The notes under the pieces: generated by a model
Databases searched by the model: none
What the model was told of the DNA's origin: nothing
What the model saw: only the letters and a program-made list of their open reading frames with translations
Position numbers and translations under genes: made by a program
DNA from: Candidatus Pacearchaeota archaeon UBA92
GTDB lineage: Archaea; Nanobdellota; Nanobdellia; Pacearchaeales; GW2011-AR1
Length of the DNA stretch: 37,100 nt
Assembly (NCBI GenBank): GCA_002497285.1
Contig: DANJ01000018.1
Location: forward strand, 1 to 37,100
Direction: 5' to 3'
Shown here: positions 8,221-16,169 of the stretch, piece by piece
Numbering within the stretch: the stretch's first letter is position 1
Layout: each line of letters opens with the position of its first letter

Positions 8221-8231
8221 GTTTAAAAAGC
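8221..8231 (-). promoter_or_regulatory. Proximal TATA box of the S-layer gene
   Basis: The minus-strand AAGCTTTTTAAAC includes a purine-rich BRE-like flank (GGAAAG). Its centre is about 26 nt upstream of 8199, which would place the 5' end of the RNA exactly at the first leader hairpin. Confidence 0.55.
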
Positions 8232-8285
8232 TTTCCCTAACTCCTATTTTCACCTAAAAACAAGTATTCATAGCTAAACAATTCC

Positions 8286-8297
8286 TTTATAAAGCTT
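8286..8297 (-). promoter_or_regulatory. Possible distal TATA box of the S-layer gene
   Basis: The minus-strand AAGCTTTATAAAG nearly repeats the proximal box (AAGCTTTTTAAAC) 65 nt away. Two near-identical boxes suggest tandem promoters for the S-layer gene; the other possibility is a chance match in AT-rich DNA. Confidence 0.4.
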
Positions 8298-8472
8298 ATG
8301 CTACCACTAAAAAAGAAAACAAGATATTCCCCTTTCTGGACTTTATCATAAAAAAATCAGTTCAACACAGAACAGGTAATAGAGGGTATTTATAAACATA
8401 TATTGTAAATAGAAACATATATATACAAAAGTTATTACCAACATACGTGTTTGAATAATACCCATAAACAAA
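8298..8472. other. Intergenic region upstream of the winged-helix gene
   Basis: This is the rest of the 430-nt gap between the S-layer gene and the divergent regulator gene; I see no gene in it. It holds a direct repeat AAACATATAT (8394-8403 and 8413-8422), a plus-strand TATA candidate around 8416-8426, and two inverted repeats that straddle it: GGTAAT (8375-8380) with ATTACC (8434-8439), and GGGTATT (8384-8390) with AATACCC (8457-8463). These could be operator sites for the adjacent regulator. Confidence 0.4.
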
Positions 8473-8832
8473 ATGGCGCAAAAAACTAAGACAAGGCAGA
8501 TATCTATCGTCGATAAATCTGGAACATTCACAACCATGTTCAAAAGATTCTCAGGAACAAAAGAAGAATATGATTTTGAAGGTATTTCAGCTTTAAGAAG
8601 AGTTCTTTCAAACGAGAAGGCGAGAATACTACATATGGTAAAAAACAAAGAACCAAAATCAATATATGCCTTAGCAAAAATGTTAAATAGAGACTTCAAA
8701 TCTGTTCGTCAGGACTTGCATCTTTTATCAAGATTTGGATTTATAGACTTTGTAGCCGAAAAAAAAGGAAAAAGACAAAGTTTACGCCCTATAATGGTAG
8801 TAGACTCAATTAACATCGAAATAAAAATTTAG
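8473..8832 (+). CDS. Winged-helix transcriptional regulator (HVO_A0114-like, MarR-type)
   Basis: A 119 aa cytosolic DNA-binding protein. Residues 41-58 (LRRVLSNEKARILHMV) and the helix-turn-helix at 63-82 (SIYALAKMLNRDFKSVRQDL) are followed by LLSRFGFIDF and a beta-wing rich in Lys/Arg (EKKGKRQSLRP), ending in a strand (MVVDSINIEI). This pattern matches the HVO_A0114 group of archaeal MarR-like regulators. It is divergent from the S-layer gene across a 430-nt region with inverted repeats, so it may regulate itself or the S-layer gene; this is inference. The last four bases overlap the end of the convergent prepilin-like gene. Confidence 0.8.
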   Translation: MAQKTKTRQISIVDKSGTFTTMFKRFSGTKEEYDFEGISALRRVLSNEKARILHMVKNKEPKSIYALAKMLNRDFKSVRQDLHLLSRFGFIDFVAEKKGKRQSLRPIMVVDSINIEIKI

Positions 8833-9317
8833 TAGCACAATTTTAACGTATTTGTAATCCTTCCTGGAAAGGCAGGTAAAAAGTAATCTGCCCCAATTAT
8901 ACTCTTCTCGCATATTCCAAAACTCAAAGAGACTATCTTTTCTTCATTATCTCCAGATTTGTAAAGAGAAGTGAACTCATATCCCTTTATAATCGCCTCA
9001 GGCCCCACATTCCAGCTGTTTTCAAATATATCCTTCAAAGTCTTATTCAAAACAACACATGAGTCTTCATCATTCAAGCAATTATCATTACTCCAACATC
9101 TTTCAAAAAGTTCGCCTAAATCCGCATATTCACTATTTCTGATTTGACACCCAGTAGTATATTCCCCCATACTTTCCAAAAACTGGTAAATCTCTTTACT
9201 ATCTCTTGTTCCAGTATCTTTATTCCGAAAACTCAATCCTAAAAATATAAGCAATACAATCACCATCACAAGCATAATCATAACAAAGCCTACAATCTCT
9301 TCCTGTCCTCTTTTCAT
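8829..9317 (-). CDS. Prepilin-like secreted protein (162 aa)
   Basis: The N-terminus MKRGQEEIVGF followed by a long hydrophobic helix (residues 10-28) is a class III (prepilin-type) signal: cleavage by an archaeal prepilin peptidase would fall at RG|Q. The extracytoplasmic part has six Cys, two of them in CWSNDNCLNDEDSC and others in TGCQI, GICEKS and the C-terminal LCY. This is the last gene of the 13762-8829 operon and overlaps the preceding gene by ATGA. It is probably a minor pilin or pseudopilin-like subunit. Beyond the signal I do not recognise a family. Confidence 0.72.
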   Translation of the reverse strand: MKRGQEEIVGFVMIMLVMVIVLLIFLGLSFRNKDTGTRDSKEIYQFLESMGEYTTGCQIRNSEYADLGELFERCWSNDNCLNDEDSCVVLNKTLKDIFENSWNVGPEAIIKGYEFTSLYKSGDNEEKIVSLSFGICEKSIIGADYFLPAFPGRITNTLKLCY

Positions 9318-9820
9318 CCCGCACTCCTAAATCCAATGTTTATTTTTCCCAGCTCACACTTGCTTCCAAACACGGCATCGTACCTACACAAAGCAACGAA
9401 AGCCGAATGGGCGATATAATTATTCTCTTTGATAAGGGTAATTGTTCTACAATCAGGATAATTTTGTTTTGTGCACTCTCCTTCGCTTTTAGGGTATATC
9501 TTTTCTATCTGAAGGAAAGGAAAATCAAAGAATCTCTGATAGCTCGTTCTATTTTTCAAAACCATTATCTTGTCCAAGTCAACACAAGAGGCACAATCAG
9601 TAATACTCCATGCAAATTCAGGGCTTCCAGAGATTTTCTTTACAGATTCTCTTGCTTCATCCTCTCTTAATACATTAACGTCCCCTTTAAGACTAGCAGA
9701 CCTGACTGAAATATAAAATAATGCAACTATGGCAAAGAAAATCATTATAGCCACTAACACAAACGCCATCTGCTGTATTTTTATCTGCCCTTTAGAATAA
9801 TTTACAATTGAGTCTGTCAT
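9314..9820 (-). CDS. Prepilin-like secreted protein (168 aa)
   Basis: Residues 1-12 (MTDSIVNYSKGQ) contain a prepilin-type KG|Q site followed by QQMAFVLVAIMIFFAIVALF, the hydrophobic assembly helix. A glutamate-rich early helix (LREDEARESVKK) and a Cys-containing domain follow (DCASCVDLD, EGECTKQNYPDC, ALCRYD, SKCELG). The start lies 29 nt inside the upstream gene, but the alternative internal Met (QMAF) would lose the cleavage site, so the longer form is kept. It overlaps the next gene by ATGA. Likely a pilin-like subunit of the same assembly as its neighbours. Confidence 0.7.
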   Translation of the reverse strand: MTDSIVNYSKGQIKIQQMAFVLVAIMIFFAIVALFYISVRSASLKGDVNVLREDEARESVKKISGSPEFAWSITDCASCVDLDKIMVLKNRTSYQRFFDFPFLQIEKIYPKSEGECTKQNYPDCRTITLIKENNYIAHSAFVALCRYDAVFGSKCELGKINIGFRSAG

Positions 9821-10727
9821 TTTTCTCCTTTAATCCATCTGATAATAACTTGATAAAACTGAGTTTTCCAGAATCTGCTTCCTTTAGAGAATCAGAATAA
9901 CTAATCAAATCCCCTGCAAGATTACTTGAGCATCCTTCTCCAGAAAGAAAATTAGTCTTAGCGGCATATAACTGTGCTAGTTCAGAGTTTCTCTTCATAA
10001 GTCTCTCTACTTGACACCCATACACATCAAAGTCAGAAAAAATTGCCCCATAAATTAATCCAGATTCATAACGGACAGTTCCTTCTTTTTTTACAACACT
10101 TCCAGAAGAATCATCTTCAACATTAAATCTAACATCTATATCGCATCCTGAGCTCGAAAAACATACCTTTCTACTTCCCAAAGGACAATTCTCTGAATTG
10201 TTGATTGTTATTCCAGGTAATTGCAAATCATTTATTTCTTCTTCAATATCGTTAGGAGGATTAACAAAGCAATACTTTCCAGTATACATAAACATCATAT
10301 CTGCAACTTTATATGGCATCTTTAAGGGTTTAACAAAAACATAAATCTCCTTACCTTGAAGAATTTTAGATGAAAAAATATATTTATTAGACGATTTAGC
10401 AGCAACTCCCGGTTCCATCCATTCTTTTCCTATCCCGCTTTTCGTTGCAGTGCTCAGTTTCTGTTCTCCAAATGTTCCAAAATTTCTACATTCATTATAT
10501 ATCCTTGTTTCATCTGAAAAACCAAGAACAATACTCTTTCCCTCTTCTAGATTTGTTTCTATAGGGCTTAATATCGACTGTAGCTGCGCAGCAATCTTTG
10601 TATCACTTTCATATCTGGAATTCCCTATAAGGCTTGTTGTAGTATAAATTGCTAGAAATATCACTACGGCCCCAACGATTATAGCAAAAATCCATGCAAA
10701 ACTAAATTCAAATCCTTTGTTATTCAT
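9792..10727 (-). CDS. Large prepilin-like secreted protein (311 aa)
   Basis: The N-terminus MNNKGFEFSFAW has a KG|F prepilin-like site followed by a hydrophobic helix (AIIVGAVVIFLAIYT). At 311 aa it is longer than ordinary pilins, which suggests a minor or tip subunit. The ectodomain has Cys at ECRNFG, KYCFVN, ENCPLGSRKVCFSSSGCD, YGCQVE, GEGCSSN and near the C-terminus (LNCKLF). It is separated by three bases from the upstream prepilin-like gene in the operon. The membrane topology is clear; the family beyond the signal is not recognised. Confidence 0.7.
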   Translation of the reverse strand: MNNKGFEFSFAWIFAIIVGAVVIFLAIYTTTSLIGNSRYESDTKIAAQLQSILSPIETNLEEGKSIVLGFSDETRIYNECRNFGTFGEQKLSTATKSGIGKEWMEPGVAAKSSNKYIFSSKILQGKEIYVFVKPLKMPYKVADMMFMYTGKYCFVNPPNDIEEEINDLQLPGITINNSENCPLGSRKVCFSSSGCDIDVRFNVEDDSSGSVVKKEGTVRYESGLIYGAIFSDFDVYGCQVERLMKRNSELAQLYAAKTNFLSGEGCSSNLAGDLISYSDSLKEADSGKLSFIKLLSDGLKEKNDRLNCKLF

Positions 10728-10730
10728 TTT

Positions 10731-11207
10731 TCATCCTATCTTAACAATGTCGTCAAAACTTCCTTTTTCAATTCTAAAGCTTACTTCATTCTTCACCACT
10801 GGAAAACATCTAAAGCTCCCCGTCTCTATATGTTCTATAGTAGTGTACGGCTGGTCACAGGTGCTTTCAGGAGGATAAAAAAACAAATTCCCATCATATC
10901 TAGTATAATCTTTAAGCGAAGCATATTCTCTTGTTGCAGTAACCGGATTCTCCTTTCCCAAACAGACCGCTTCAATTCCGTTAGGTAATTTTCCTGTAAA
11001 CTCATCATCTACTATTTCAGAGCTCCAAGCAGTATTAATCTTTTCTTGCAAGTCATCTTTAAACAAGGCAATGTCTGCACATTTTCCAATATTAATAAAT
11101 TTCGTTACGACATAAATCGAAATAGCAAAAATGAATATTATAATAATGATAGAAAAAATAACACCTATAGACATAAATTGAGACTGCCCTCTTTTCATAT
11201 TCATCAT
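10731..11207 (-). CDS. Prepilin-like secreted protein (158 aa)
   Basis: MMNMKRGQSQFMSIG contains the RG|Q prepilin site and then an extremely Ile-rich helix (SIIIIIFIFAISIYVV). The true start may be the Met directly before KRGQ (11198), as in sibling genes. The ectodomain holds Cys at GKCADI, EAVCLG, STCDQP and FRCFPV. It lies 25 nt after the stop of the Cys-rich 501 aa gene. Probably a pilin-like structural or accessory subunit; export through the prepilin pathway is inferred from the signal. Confidence 0.7.
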   Translation of the reverse strand: MMNMKRGQSQFMSIGVIFSIIIIIFIFAISIYVVTKFINIGKCADIALFKDDLQEKINTAWSSEIVDDEFTGKLPNGIEAVCLGKENPVTATREYASLKDYTRYDGNLFFYPPESTCDQPYTTIEHIETGSFRCFPVVKNEVSFRIEKGSFDDIVKIG

Positions 11208-11232
11208 AAATAAAAATTCTAATTAAACCTTT

Positions 11233-12738
11233 CTATTTGTTATTTTGCTTCTGTCCGTCAATGCTATATTCGTATCCTTTCTTATAACCCTGGCTCCCAA
11301 TCCAATTAACATTAGGTCCGCAATCTCCTATTGAACTGCAGACATTTCCCTGTCTTTCAATCCATCCATCCGTAAGACAATCACAATTTTCCTTACAACT
11401 TTCTCCTCCTAGTAAGCCTTTTTCAAAAGTTACAACGCACTGAATACTTGCCTGGCTACATATCGCCTTTGTCTCTTCAGAATTCCAGAAATTTAATCCT
11501 GGAGAAGTTATTGGTAAACATACTCCCTTTCCATTTTTGGCAGGAAGGATTGCCTTATCATCCCAGAAGCAGTCTCTTCTATCCGTGTTTAAGCAATCAT
11601 CTTCCGCTGTCTGAGCAAGGCAATCTTGCCATCTATTAACTCTACATGCTGCTTGAGAAAATTCTCCAGAATCGGTTTCAACTTTGTTTTCTATACATAT
11701 CTCATTCCTGAAATCTGCACATGGCTCCGAAACTACTTCTCCATTCATACAAATATACCTGAAGGCTCTACTTCCTACACTATCTTTGCCATCTCCCTCT
11801 TTATTATCAGAAACACACCAGCTTTCTCCATGATTTCGGTCATTTCCTTGATCATCTTTACAATTTAAGTCAGCACATATAAAATTCCCATATGTTGGGC
11901 TTGTTCCTGCAGACTTCTCATCCCTACAAAAGCTTCCCTGCAAATAATCACAATTTCCACAGCTTTTAGAATCCCCATTTCCTTGTCCAAAACCACAACT
12001 ATCATCCTTTCTTCTTACATTAGTCCAATACTCTTGGTTCTGAACTTTAGAAGCGTCATAAATATTTGCAGGATTTCCACATGTATCTTTAAAGTAAACT
12101 TCATCTTTTCCTAGAACGCAAGTTGTTTCCGTAGTTGGTCCGCATATCGTAGCTAACTCTTCAGCAGAACACAATTTATCTTTATAAAATTCCGTGTCTG
12201 TCTGTTTTGCATCACACTCTCCCTTTGTTGTGAACTCACAATTTCTCTCAAATTCATTTTCGAAAACACATGCTCCAACGTCTTGACTCTGAACAGAAGC
12301 CACACACTCAATTTCAGATTTAATACTCTTATCATAATTAGTTTGCAATCCAAGAAATGCTGAAAGTCTCTTACATCTTACTAAAGAAACAAAAGATGCC
12401 TGATTGCCCAAAGTACAACATCCAAGTTCACACTGAGGCGGGCTTTCTTCAGTCCAAATACCCCCATTCTGATTACATACTAATTGAGGAGTATTATCCG
12501 CACAAGTTCCTTCAGTAGAATCGTAGCAGGTTCCTGCTCTACAAAACGATGTTGCGTCACAGGATGTTGGAACCTGTCTGGAATTAGGTGCACATTCTTC
12601 TGAAGGTACGTTCTGACAAAAAGCTCCTGAATTTGTCTGTTCACAACACACCGTATTTGTTTGCGCAGAAACTCCATCAACCATAAAAAACGTTCCTAAA
12701 ATCATTAGGGCAACAATTAAACTTATTTTTTTGTTCAT
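11233..12738 (-). CDS. Secreted Cys-rich protein (501 aa), short paralog of the 1213 aa protein
   Basis: A signal peptide (about 1-25, ending DGVSA|Q) leads into a soluble, very Cys-rich protein. It contains motif blocks that recur in the same order in the 16588-20229 product: GGIWTEE, a GCC pair, KDEVYFKDTCGN, SCGNCDYLQGSFC, HGESWC, CADFRNEIC, AACRVNRWQDC and CSSIGDCG. It stops shortly after the CSSIGDCG block, where the paralog continues into a membrane domain and Ig-like repeats, so this form is fully extracellular. Paired Cys throughout suggest a disulfide-stabilised rod. It starts by an ATGA overlap with the small gene upstream. No enzyme motif was recognised. Confidence 0.78.
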   Translation of the reverse strand: MNKKISLIVALMILGTFFMVDGVSAQTNTVCCEQTNSGAFCQNVPSEECAPNSRQVPTSCDATSFCRAGTCYDSTEGTCADNTPQLVCNQNGGIWTEESPPQCELGCCTLGNQASFVSLVRCKRLSAFLGLQTNYDKSIKSEIECVASVQSQDVGACVFENEFERNCEFTTKGECDAKQTDTEFYKDKLCSAEELATICGPTTETTCVLGKDEVYFKDTCGNPANIYDASKVQNQEYWTNVRRKDDSCGFGQGNGDSKSCGNCDYLQGSFCRDEKSAGTSPTYGNFICADLNCKDDQGNDRNHGESWCVSDNKEGDGKDSVGSRAFRYICMNGEVVSEPCADFRNEICIENKVETDSGEFSQAACRVNRWQDCLAQTAEDDCLNTDRRDCFWDDKAILPAKNGKGVCLPITSPGLNFWNSEETKAICSQASIQCVVTFEKGLLGGESCKENCDCLTDGWIERQGNVCSSIGDCGPNVNWIGSQGYKKGYEYSIDGQKQNNK

Positions 12739-13010
12739 GCTCCAACTCCTACATGGCTTCCATACAAAACAGTATATCTAGCTTTTAAACCCTCAAGGCT
12801 CAGACTTAATCTTTGAAGATCATTGTGGTCTACATCTCTAATTACCGCAAGTCTTTTCAAATCTCCAGAAGCCGCTGCAATATGCATCGCCAAATGTCCA
12901 AGATAATCCCTTGTTCTTAAGAGAGGGTTACCCTCTAAAACATGTTCGTAATTTCTAATTCTTGCTTCTAATTCCTCAACCTGTTCGCGAGTATCTTTTA
13001 AATGAATCAT
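12735..13010 (-). CDS. Small cytosolic helical protein between prepilin-like and Cys-rich genes
   Basis: A 91 aa protein with no signal or membrane helix. The first 30 residues form a heptad-like coiled coil (TREQVEELEARIRNYEHVL), followed by helical segments (GHLAMHIAAASGDLKRLAVI and DLQRLSLSLEGLKARY). It is joined to both neighbours by ATGA overlaps, so it is translationally coupled to two exported proteins. The second operon has a different small gene (20226-20411) in exactly this position. It may be a dedicated chaperone or assembly factor, but nothing in the sequence proves it. Confidence 0.6.
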   Translation of the reverse strand: MIHLKDTREQVEELEARIRNYEHVLEGNPLLRTRDYLGHLAMHIAAASGDLKRLAVIRDVDHNDLQRLSLSLEGLKARYTVLYGSHVGVGA

Positions 13011-13762
13011 AGTTTCTCCAAGCCGTATCCGGGAGGAAATACAAGGCTTCTCGAAGAGAAACTGAACTTGTCTCCTGTAACGACATTGCTTAATGTATAT
13101 AATGTGTCTCCATTCCTTTTTAGCTTTTCTATCTTCAAATCAGGATAATACTGAATATATGATAAGGTTTCTGTATCTCCAAGAGTTGACTCAAATTCTA
13201 CCATGCTTGTTGAGGTTAAAAGTAAATCATACATTTCAGTATCTAATGAAGTGGAAAATCTTCTAAATGTCTGGCTTCCATCTTTTACTATAGCTAATGG
13301 AGAATCAAACTCAATATTAAGTTTGCCAGGAACAAATTCAACATTCAACTCTCCTTCATCCGATTCAACAGCATATCCTTTTTTTTCATACAAAACTTTC
13401 AAATCTTGTGCACACTGTCTTGCCCTCGGCTCGATAATCGATTTTAGTTCTTCTTCAAAATGATTTTTTATCAATGGTTGCTGAACAAGACATGGCTTAT
13501 AGTTCTCAGAAGTATAGCAAAGATAAGTAAACTTATTATCTTGATACATTACATAACTTTGTGGATTTGAGTAACCTCCTTGAAGGGCTAGGCTTTCCAT
13601 GTTTGCCCTCGCGTCTTTTTCTATACAATCTCTCAAATAAGAATTAGGTTCAACATCGCTTGTAAGAACACTTATTCTAGGGAACAAAAATACGACTGCA
13701 ACAACCGCAACTATTACAATGGCAATAATAACAAACAGACTTATCTGACCCCTTTTATCCAT
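13007..13762 (-). CDS. Prepilin-like protein (251 aa), paralog of the 20412-21167 product
   Basis: MDKRGQISLFVIIAIVIV is a prepilin-type signal with RG|Q cleavage. The ectodomain has LQGGYSNPQSYVMYQDN, TYLCYTSENYKPC, RQCAQDLK and PPGYGLEKL, all with counterparts in the product of 20412-21167 (PQGGFLNPEDYKIYND, TYLCKNVNFYEPC, EACFISLDE, IPPGF). This is the first gene of the operon, with a TATA box 26 nt upstream (minus-strand GAATTATAAATG, 13783-13794) and hence a probably leaderless mRNA. At 251 aa it is larger than a typical major pilin. Likely a specialised subunit of the assembly encoded by the operon. Confidence 0.78.
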   Translation of the reverse strand: MDKRGQISLFVIIAIVIVAVVAVVFLFPRISVLTSDVEPNSYLRDCIEKDARANMESLALQGGYSNPQSYVMYQDNKFTYLCYTSENYKPCLVQQPLIKNHFEEELKSIIEPRARQCAQDLKVLYEKKGYAVESDEGELNVEFVPGKLNIEFDSPLAIVKDGSQTFRRFSTSLDTEMYDLLLTSTSMVEFESTLGDTETLSYIQYYPDLKIEKLKRNGDTLYTLSNVVTGDKFSFSSRSLVFPPGYGLEKL

Positions 13763-13782
13763 GCCTGAAAAAAGCCAGTCTT

Positions 13783-13794
13783 CATTTATAATTC
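13783..13794 (-). promoter_or_regulatory. TATA box of the prepilin/Cys-rich operon
   Basis: The minus-strand GAATTATAAATG is centred about 26 nt before the ATG at 13762, predicting a leaderless transcript that reads through seven genes down to 8829. Confidence 0.6.
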
Positions 13795-13800
13795 TTGTGT

Positions 13801-15858
13801 TTAATTAGATTCGCTTTCATCCCAAGCATCGTGGCATCCATTGTCATGTCCATCAATTAATCCGTCAAAGTCATCGTCCAATTCGTTAGAACACTGCGCA
13901 GATGCCTCTCGCAAGTAAATGTTAGCATAAGTATCCTCTCCATGATAAAATAGTTTAACGTAATCCTGGAGATCGTTTGTATAGTGAATTATATAAGTAG
14001 CAAGGTCAGATTTTATATAAGTCGTATAAACATTGTTTCCTATATTTTCATCTTCAATTCCCCCCGGCCCACCAAATCCATGGTTATCAATCTGTCCTAC
14101 CTGCAATTCATCCTCGGAATTATCATCCAAAGTCATATTGAAAGAACTTCCAGAATTTAGATTTTGATATTTATCCTCTTCAGTAAAGAACATATAAAAG
14201 CTGTCAAAACCATGCCCAGGTAGATTCAAATCAAAGTTTATTGCTCCAGGCAAACTATAATTTTCATTAGATATGTAGGGTAATTGAACATGTAAACCCT
14301 CTTTGGTGTAGAATTCATCAAACGAGCCATGATTAATAGAAAATTTAACCTGTTTTTCAGGTTCAGTAACAACGTCTTCAACAAATAATTCAACGTTACC
14401 TATGAAACAGGTGCTTCCAATTGGTTTATCAGAACAGGCATAAGCTCCAGTCACTACATTTTTGGCACTAACACTATTCTCTTGGATATCTTCAGAATTT
14501 ATAGTTAACAGATAAGACTCAGCTAAACTTTCATTGATTGGGGATTCCCATGTGGACACAAACCATTTATCGCCTTTAGACGGGCTAAAAGTTAAGGAAT
14601 TATTATTTGATGTGGTTAGTTTAGTATTTTCATCTTTTCCGATCCCAATAAACTCTCCTGTTTGGTTTGCGTATAATAAATTAAATTCTGCTAATCCGTC
14701 CTTGAAAAAGGCATTTAGCTTGATGCTCAATTGTCCATCAGACAAGACATTCATCTCTTCTTCAACATGGGGGATAAAGCCATTCATAAGAAATTCAATT
14801 GATTCAAATGCAGGAAGCTTAATTGAACTATTGTCCGTGATAAACATGTCGTCATCAGAAACCCATTCAAGTTCTATTTTGTTCAGATAATAAACTTCAG
14901 ATTCGTTATAGCCATAAATATGTGCAATAAATCCATAAGTGATATCTCCGTTAACCCTTATTTCCTGATTGTCTTTTAACATAATTTCTCTCCTTTCTTT
15001 GCTATTGCTTTCATTTAAAATAAATACCGGAGAGCCGTCAGCTAAATAAGATTCAATAATCGTATAATTGGTATCAAGAATTTCCAGATTCGTTTTTTCA
15101 AAGTCTCTTAATCGCCCATTTACAATTGATGATTCAGCTGAATAAATGAATTCTTGGGTGTAATTAAATACAAATACTCCCGAACTAAATCTGATCCCAA
15201 CAACCGGGGTTTTTCTTGTAAAATTCTGTAGCCATTCATAATCAGAATCTCTAAAATGTTCTAATCTCAAGTTTCCTAAGCGTATTTTTTGTTCAACGTA
15301 AAAATTTCCATTAATATTAGAATATTCATAATCTTCAAGTAACCTTACTAAGTCATCATTATCTACTGTTACTCCAAAAACATTTTTGATATCATCTCCC
15401 AAGTTGACTTTGTCGCTCGATTTAGCTAACAAGACATAATCGACACTTTCATCTTTGTCTCTTGGGCTTGTACATTGAGCATCATATAAATCAGCCCAAT
15501 TATCACCATCGTTATCCTGTTGGTCACTACATTGATATTGGTATTCTTCAAGACATCTACCATTAGAGCATGTAGTCTCACATTCATATTTGTAATTAAC
15601 CCTTCTTGAGTTATTTCCGCAAAAAAATTCATTTAGAACCTTTGGAGTAAAACATCCGTCTTCAACGCAGTTTCCCCATTCACAAGTCTTTCCCTTTTCA
15701 ATAAAATTAATTCCCCCATCAGAATCAGTGCATCTTGGGAGAACGCTAACCCAAGGAGAAAATTGAGGGCTTAATTTATAGACCATTCCTCCTCCAATAA
15801 TTGCTAAAACTCCAATGATTAATAAAATTTCAATTCCTACTAGACCTCTTTTATTCAT
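13801..15858 (-). CDS. S-layer-like protein with a prepilin-type N-terminus
   Basis: A 685 aa chimera. Residues 1-28 (MNKRGLVGIEILLIIG) are a prepilin-type signal and helix, not a Sec type I signal. A Cys-rich stretch (about 42-115) follows, with a C-x-D-x2-DNDGD-x3-D-x2-DAQC repeat. From about residue 140 the protein aligns with the major S-layer protein: LLAKSSDKVNLGDDI, RFSSGVFVFNY, LYANQTGEFIGIGKDEN, YTKEGLHVQLPY, FTEEDKYQNL and IKSDLATYI. The C-terminus repeats the Cys-flanked acidic motif (CSNELDDDFDGLIDG, then DNGC). These acidic motifs resemble calcium loops. A TATA box at 15880-15890 lies about 27 nt upstream. It may be a pilus-tip or adhesin subunit that mimics or docks into the S-layer; that is inference. 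Confidence 0.82.
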   Translation of the reverse strand: MNKRGLVGIEILLIIGVLAIIGGGMVYKLSPQFSPWVSVLPRCTDSDGGINFIEKGKTCEWGNCVEDGCFTPKVLNEFFCGNNSRRVNYKYECETTCSNGRCLEEYQYQCSDQQDNDGDNWADLYDAQCTSPRDKDESVDYVLLAKSSDKVNLGDDIKNVFGVTVDNDDLVRLLEDYEYSNINGNFYVEQKIRLGNLRLEHFRDSDYEWLQNFTRKTPVVGIRFSSGVFVFNYTQEFIYSAESSIVNGRLRDFEKTNLEILDTNYTIIESYLADGSPVFILNESNSKERREIMLKDNQEIRVNGDITYGFIAHIYGYNESEVYYLNKIELEWVSDDDMFITDNSSIKLPAFESIEFLMNGFIPHVEEEMNVLSDGQLSIKLNAFFKDGLAEFNLLYANQTGEFIGIGKDENTKLTTSNNNSLTFSPSKGDKWFVSTWESPINESLAESYLLTINSEDIQENSVSAKNVVTGAYACSDKPIGSTCFIGNVELFVEDVVTEPEKQVKFSINHGSFDEFYTKEGLHVQLPYISNENYSLPGAINFDLNLPGHGFDSFYMFFTEEDKYQNLNSGSSFNMTLDDNSEDELQVGQIDNHGFGGPGGIEDENIGNNVYTTYIKSDLATYIIHYTNDLQDYVKLFYHGEDTYANIYLREASAQCSNELDDDFDGLIDGHDNGCHDAWDESESN

Positions 15859-15879
15859 TCAACAAGCCAGAAGAAGCAA

Positions 15880-15890
15880 GTTTATAAAAA
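15880..15890 (-). promoter_or_regulatory. TATA box of the S-layer/prepilin chimera gene
   Basis: The minus-strand TTTTTATAAAC lies about 27 nt upstream of the ATG at 15858, fitting leaderless transcription. It is divergent from the VapB promoter. Confidence 0.6.
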
Positions 15891-15914
15891 TTCCTAAAAC
15901 ATATAAACCGAAAA

Positions 15915-15937
15915 CCTTAAATATGTGAGAACACATA
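15915..15937 (+). promoter_or_regulatory. vapBC promoter with inverted-repeat operator
   Basis: The TATA-like CTTAAATATG (about 15916-15925) is centred 25-27 nt before the ATG at 15945. Overlapping its downstream edge is TATGTG-AGAA-CACATA (15922-15937), a 6-bp inverted repeat. VapB antitoxins typically bind such sites and repress their own operon. Confidence 0.6.
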
Positions 15938-15944
15938 AAGATGT

Positions 15945-16169
15945 ATGGTAAACATGACACTCTCAATTCCAGAAGAATTAGCACGAAGGATGAAGCTATT
16001 CAGGGAAATTAGATGGAGCGAGGTAGTAAGGCAGGCAATCGAAGACAGAATAACAAACCTAGAGGCAATGGAAAGAATTGCCTCAAAAAGCAAACTAACA
16101 GAAAAAGATGCAAAAGAAATATCAAAATTAATTAACCGTTCTGTAACGAGAAAGTTAAATCTAGAATGA
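15945..16169 (+). CDS. vapB: VapB-type ribbon-helix-helix antitoxin
   Basis: A 74 aa protein with an N-terminal beta-strand MVNMTLSIPEE and the helices ARRMKLFREIRWSEVVRQAIEDRI, a typical ribbon-helix-helix DNA-binding fold. The C-terminal part (ASKSKLTEKDAKEISKLI) would wrap the toxin. It overlaps the PIN-domain gene by ATGA, the classical vapBC arrangement, and has a palindromic operator in its promoter. An out-of-frame ATG at 15941 was dismissed. Its role is to neutralise VapC and autorepress the operon. Confidence 0.85.
   Translation: MVNMTLSIPEELARRMKLFREIRWSEVVRQAIEDRITNLEAMERIASKSKLTEKDAKEISKLINRSVTRKLNLE

Noticed and set aside
8346..8699. 117-codon minus-strand frame over the winged-helix gene
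   Set aside because: Antisense to a recognisable helix-turn-helix protein and overlapping its promoter region; its translation is low-complexity hydrophobic sequence.
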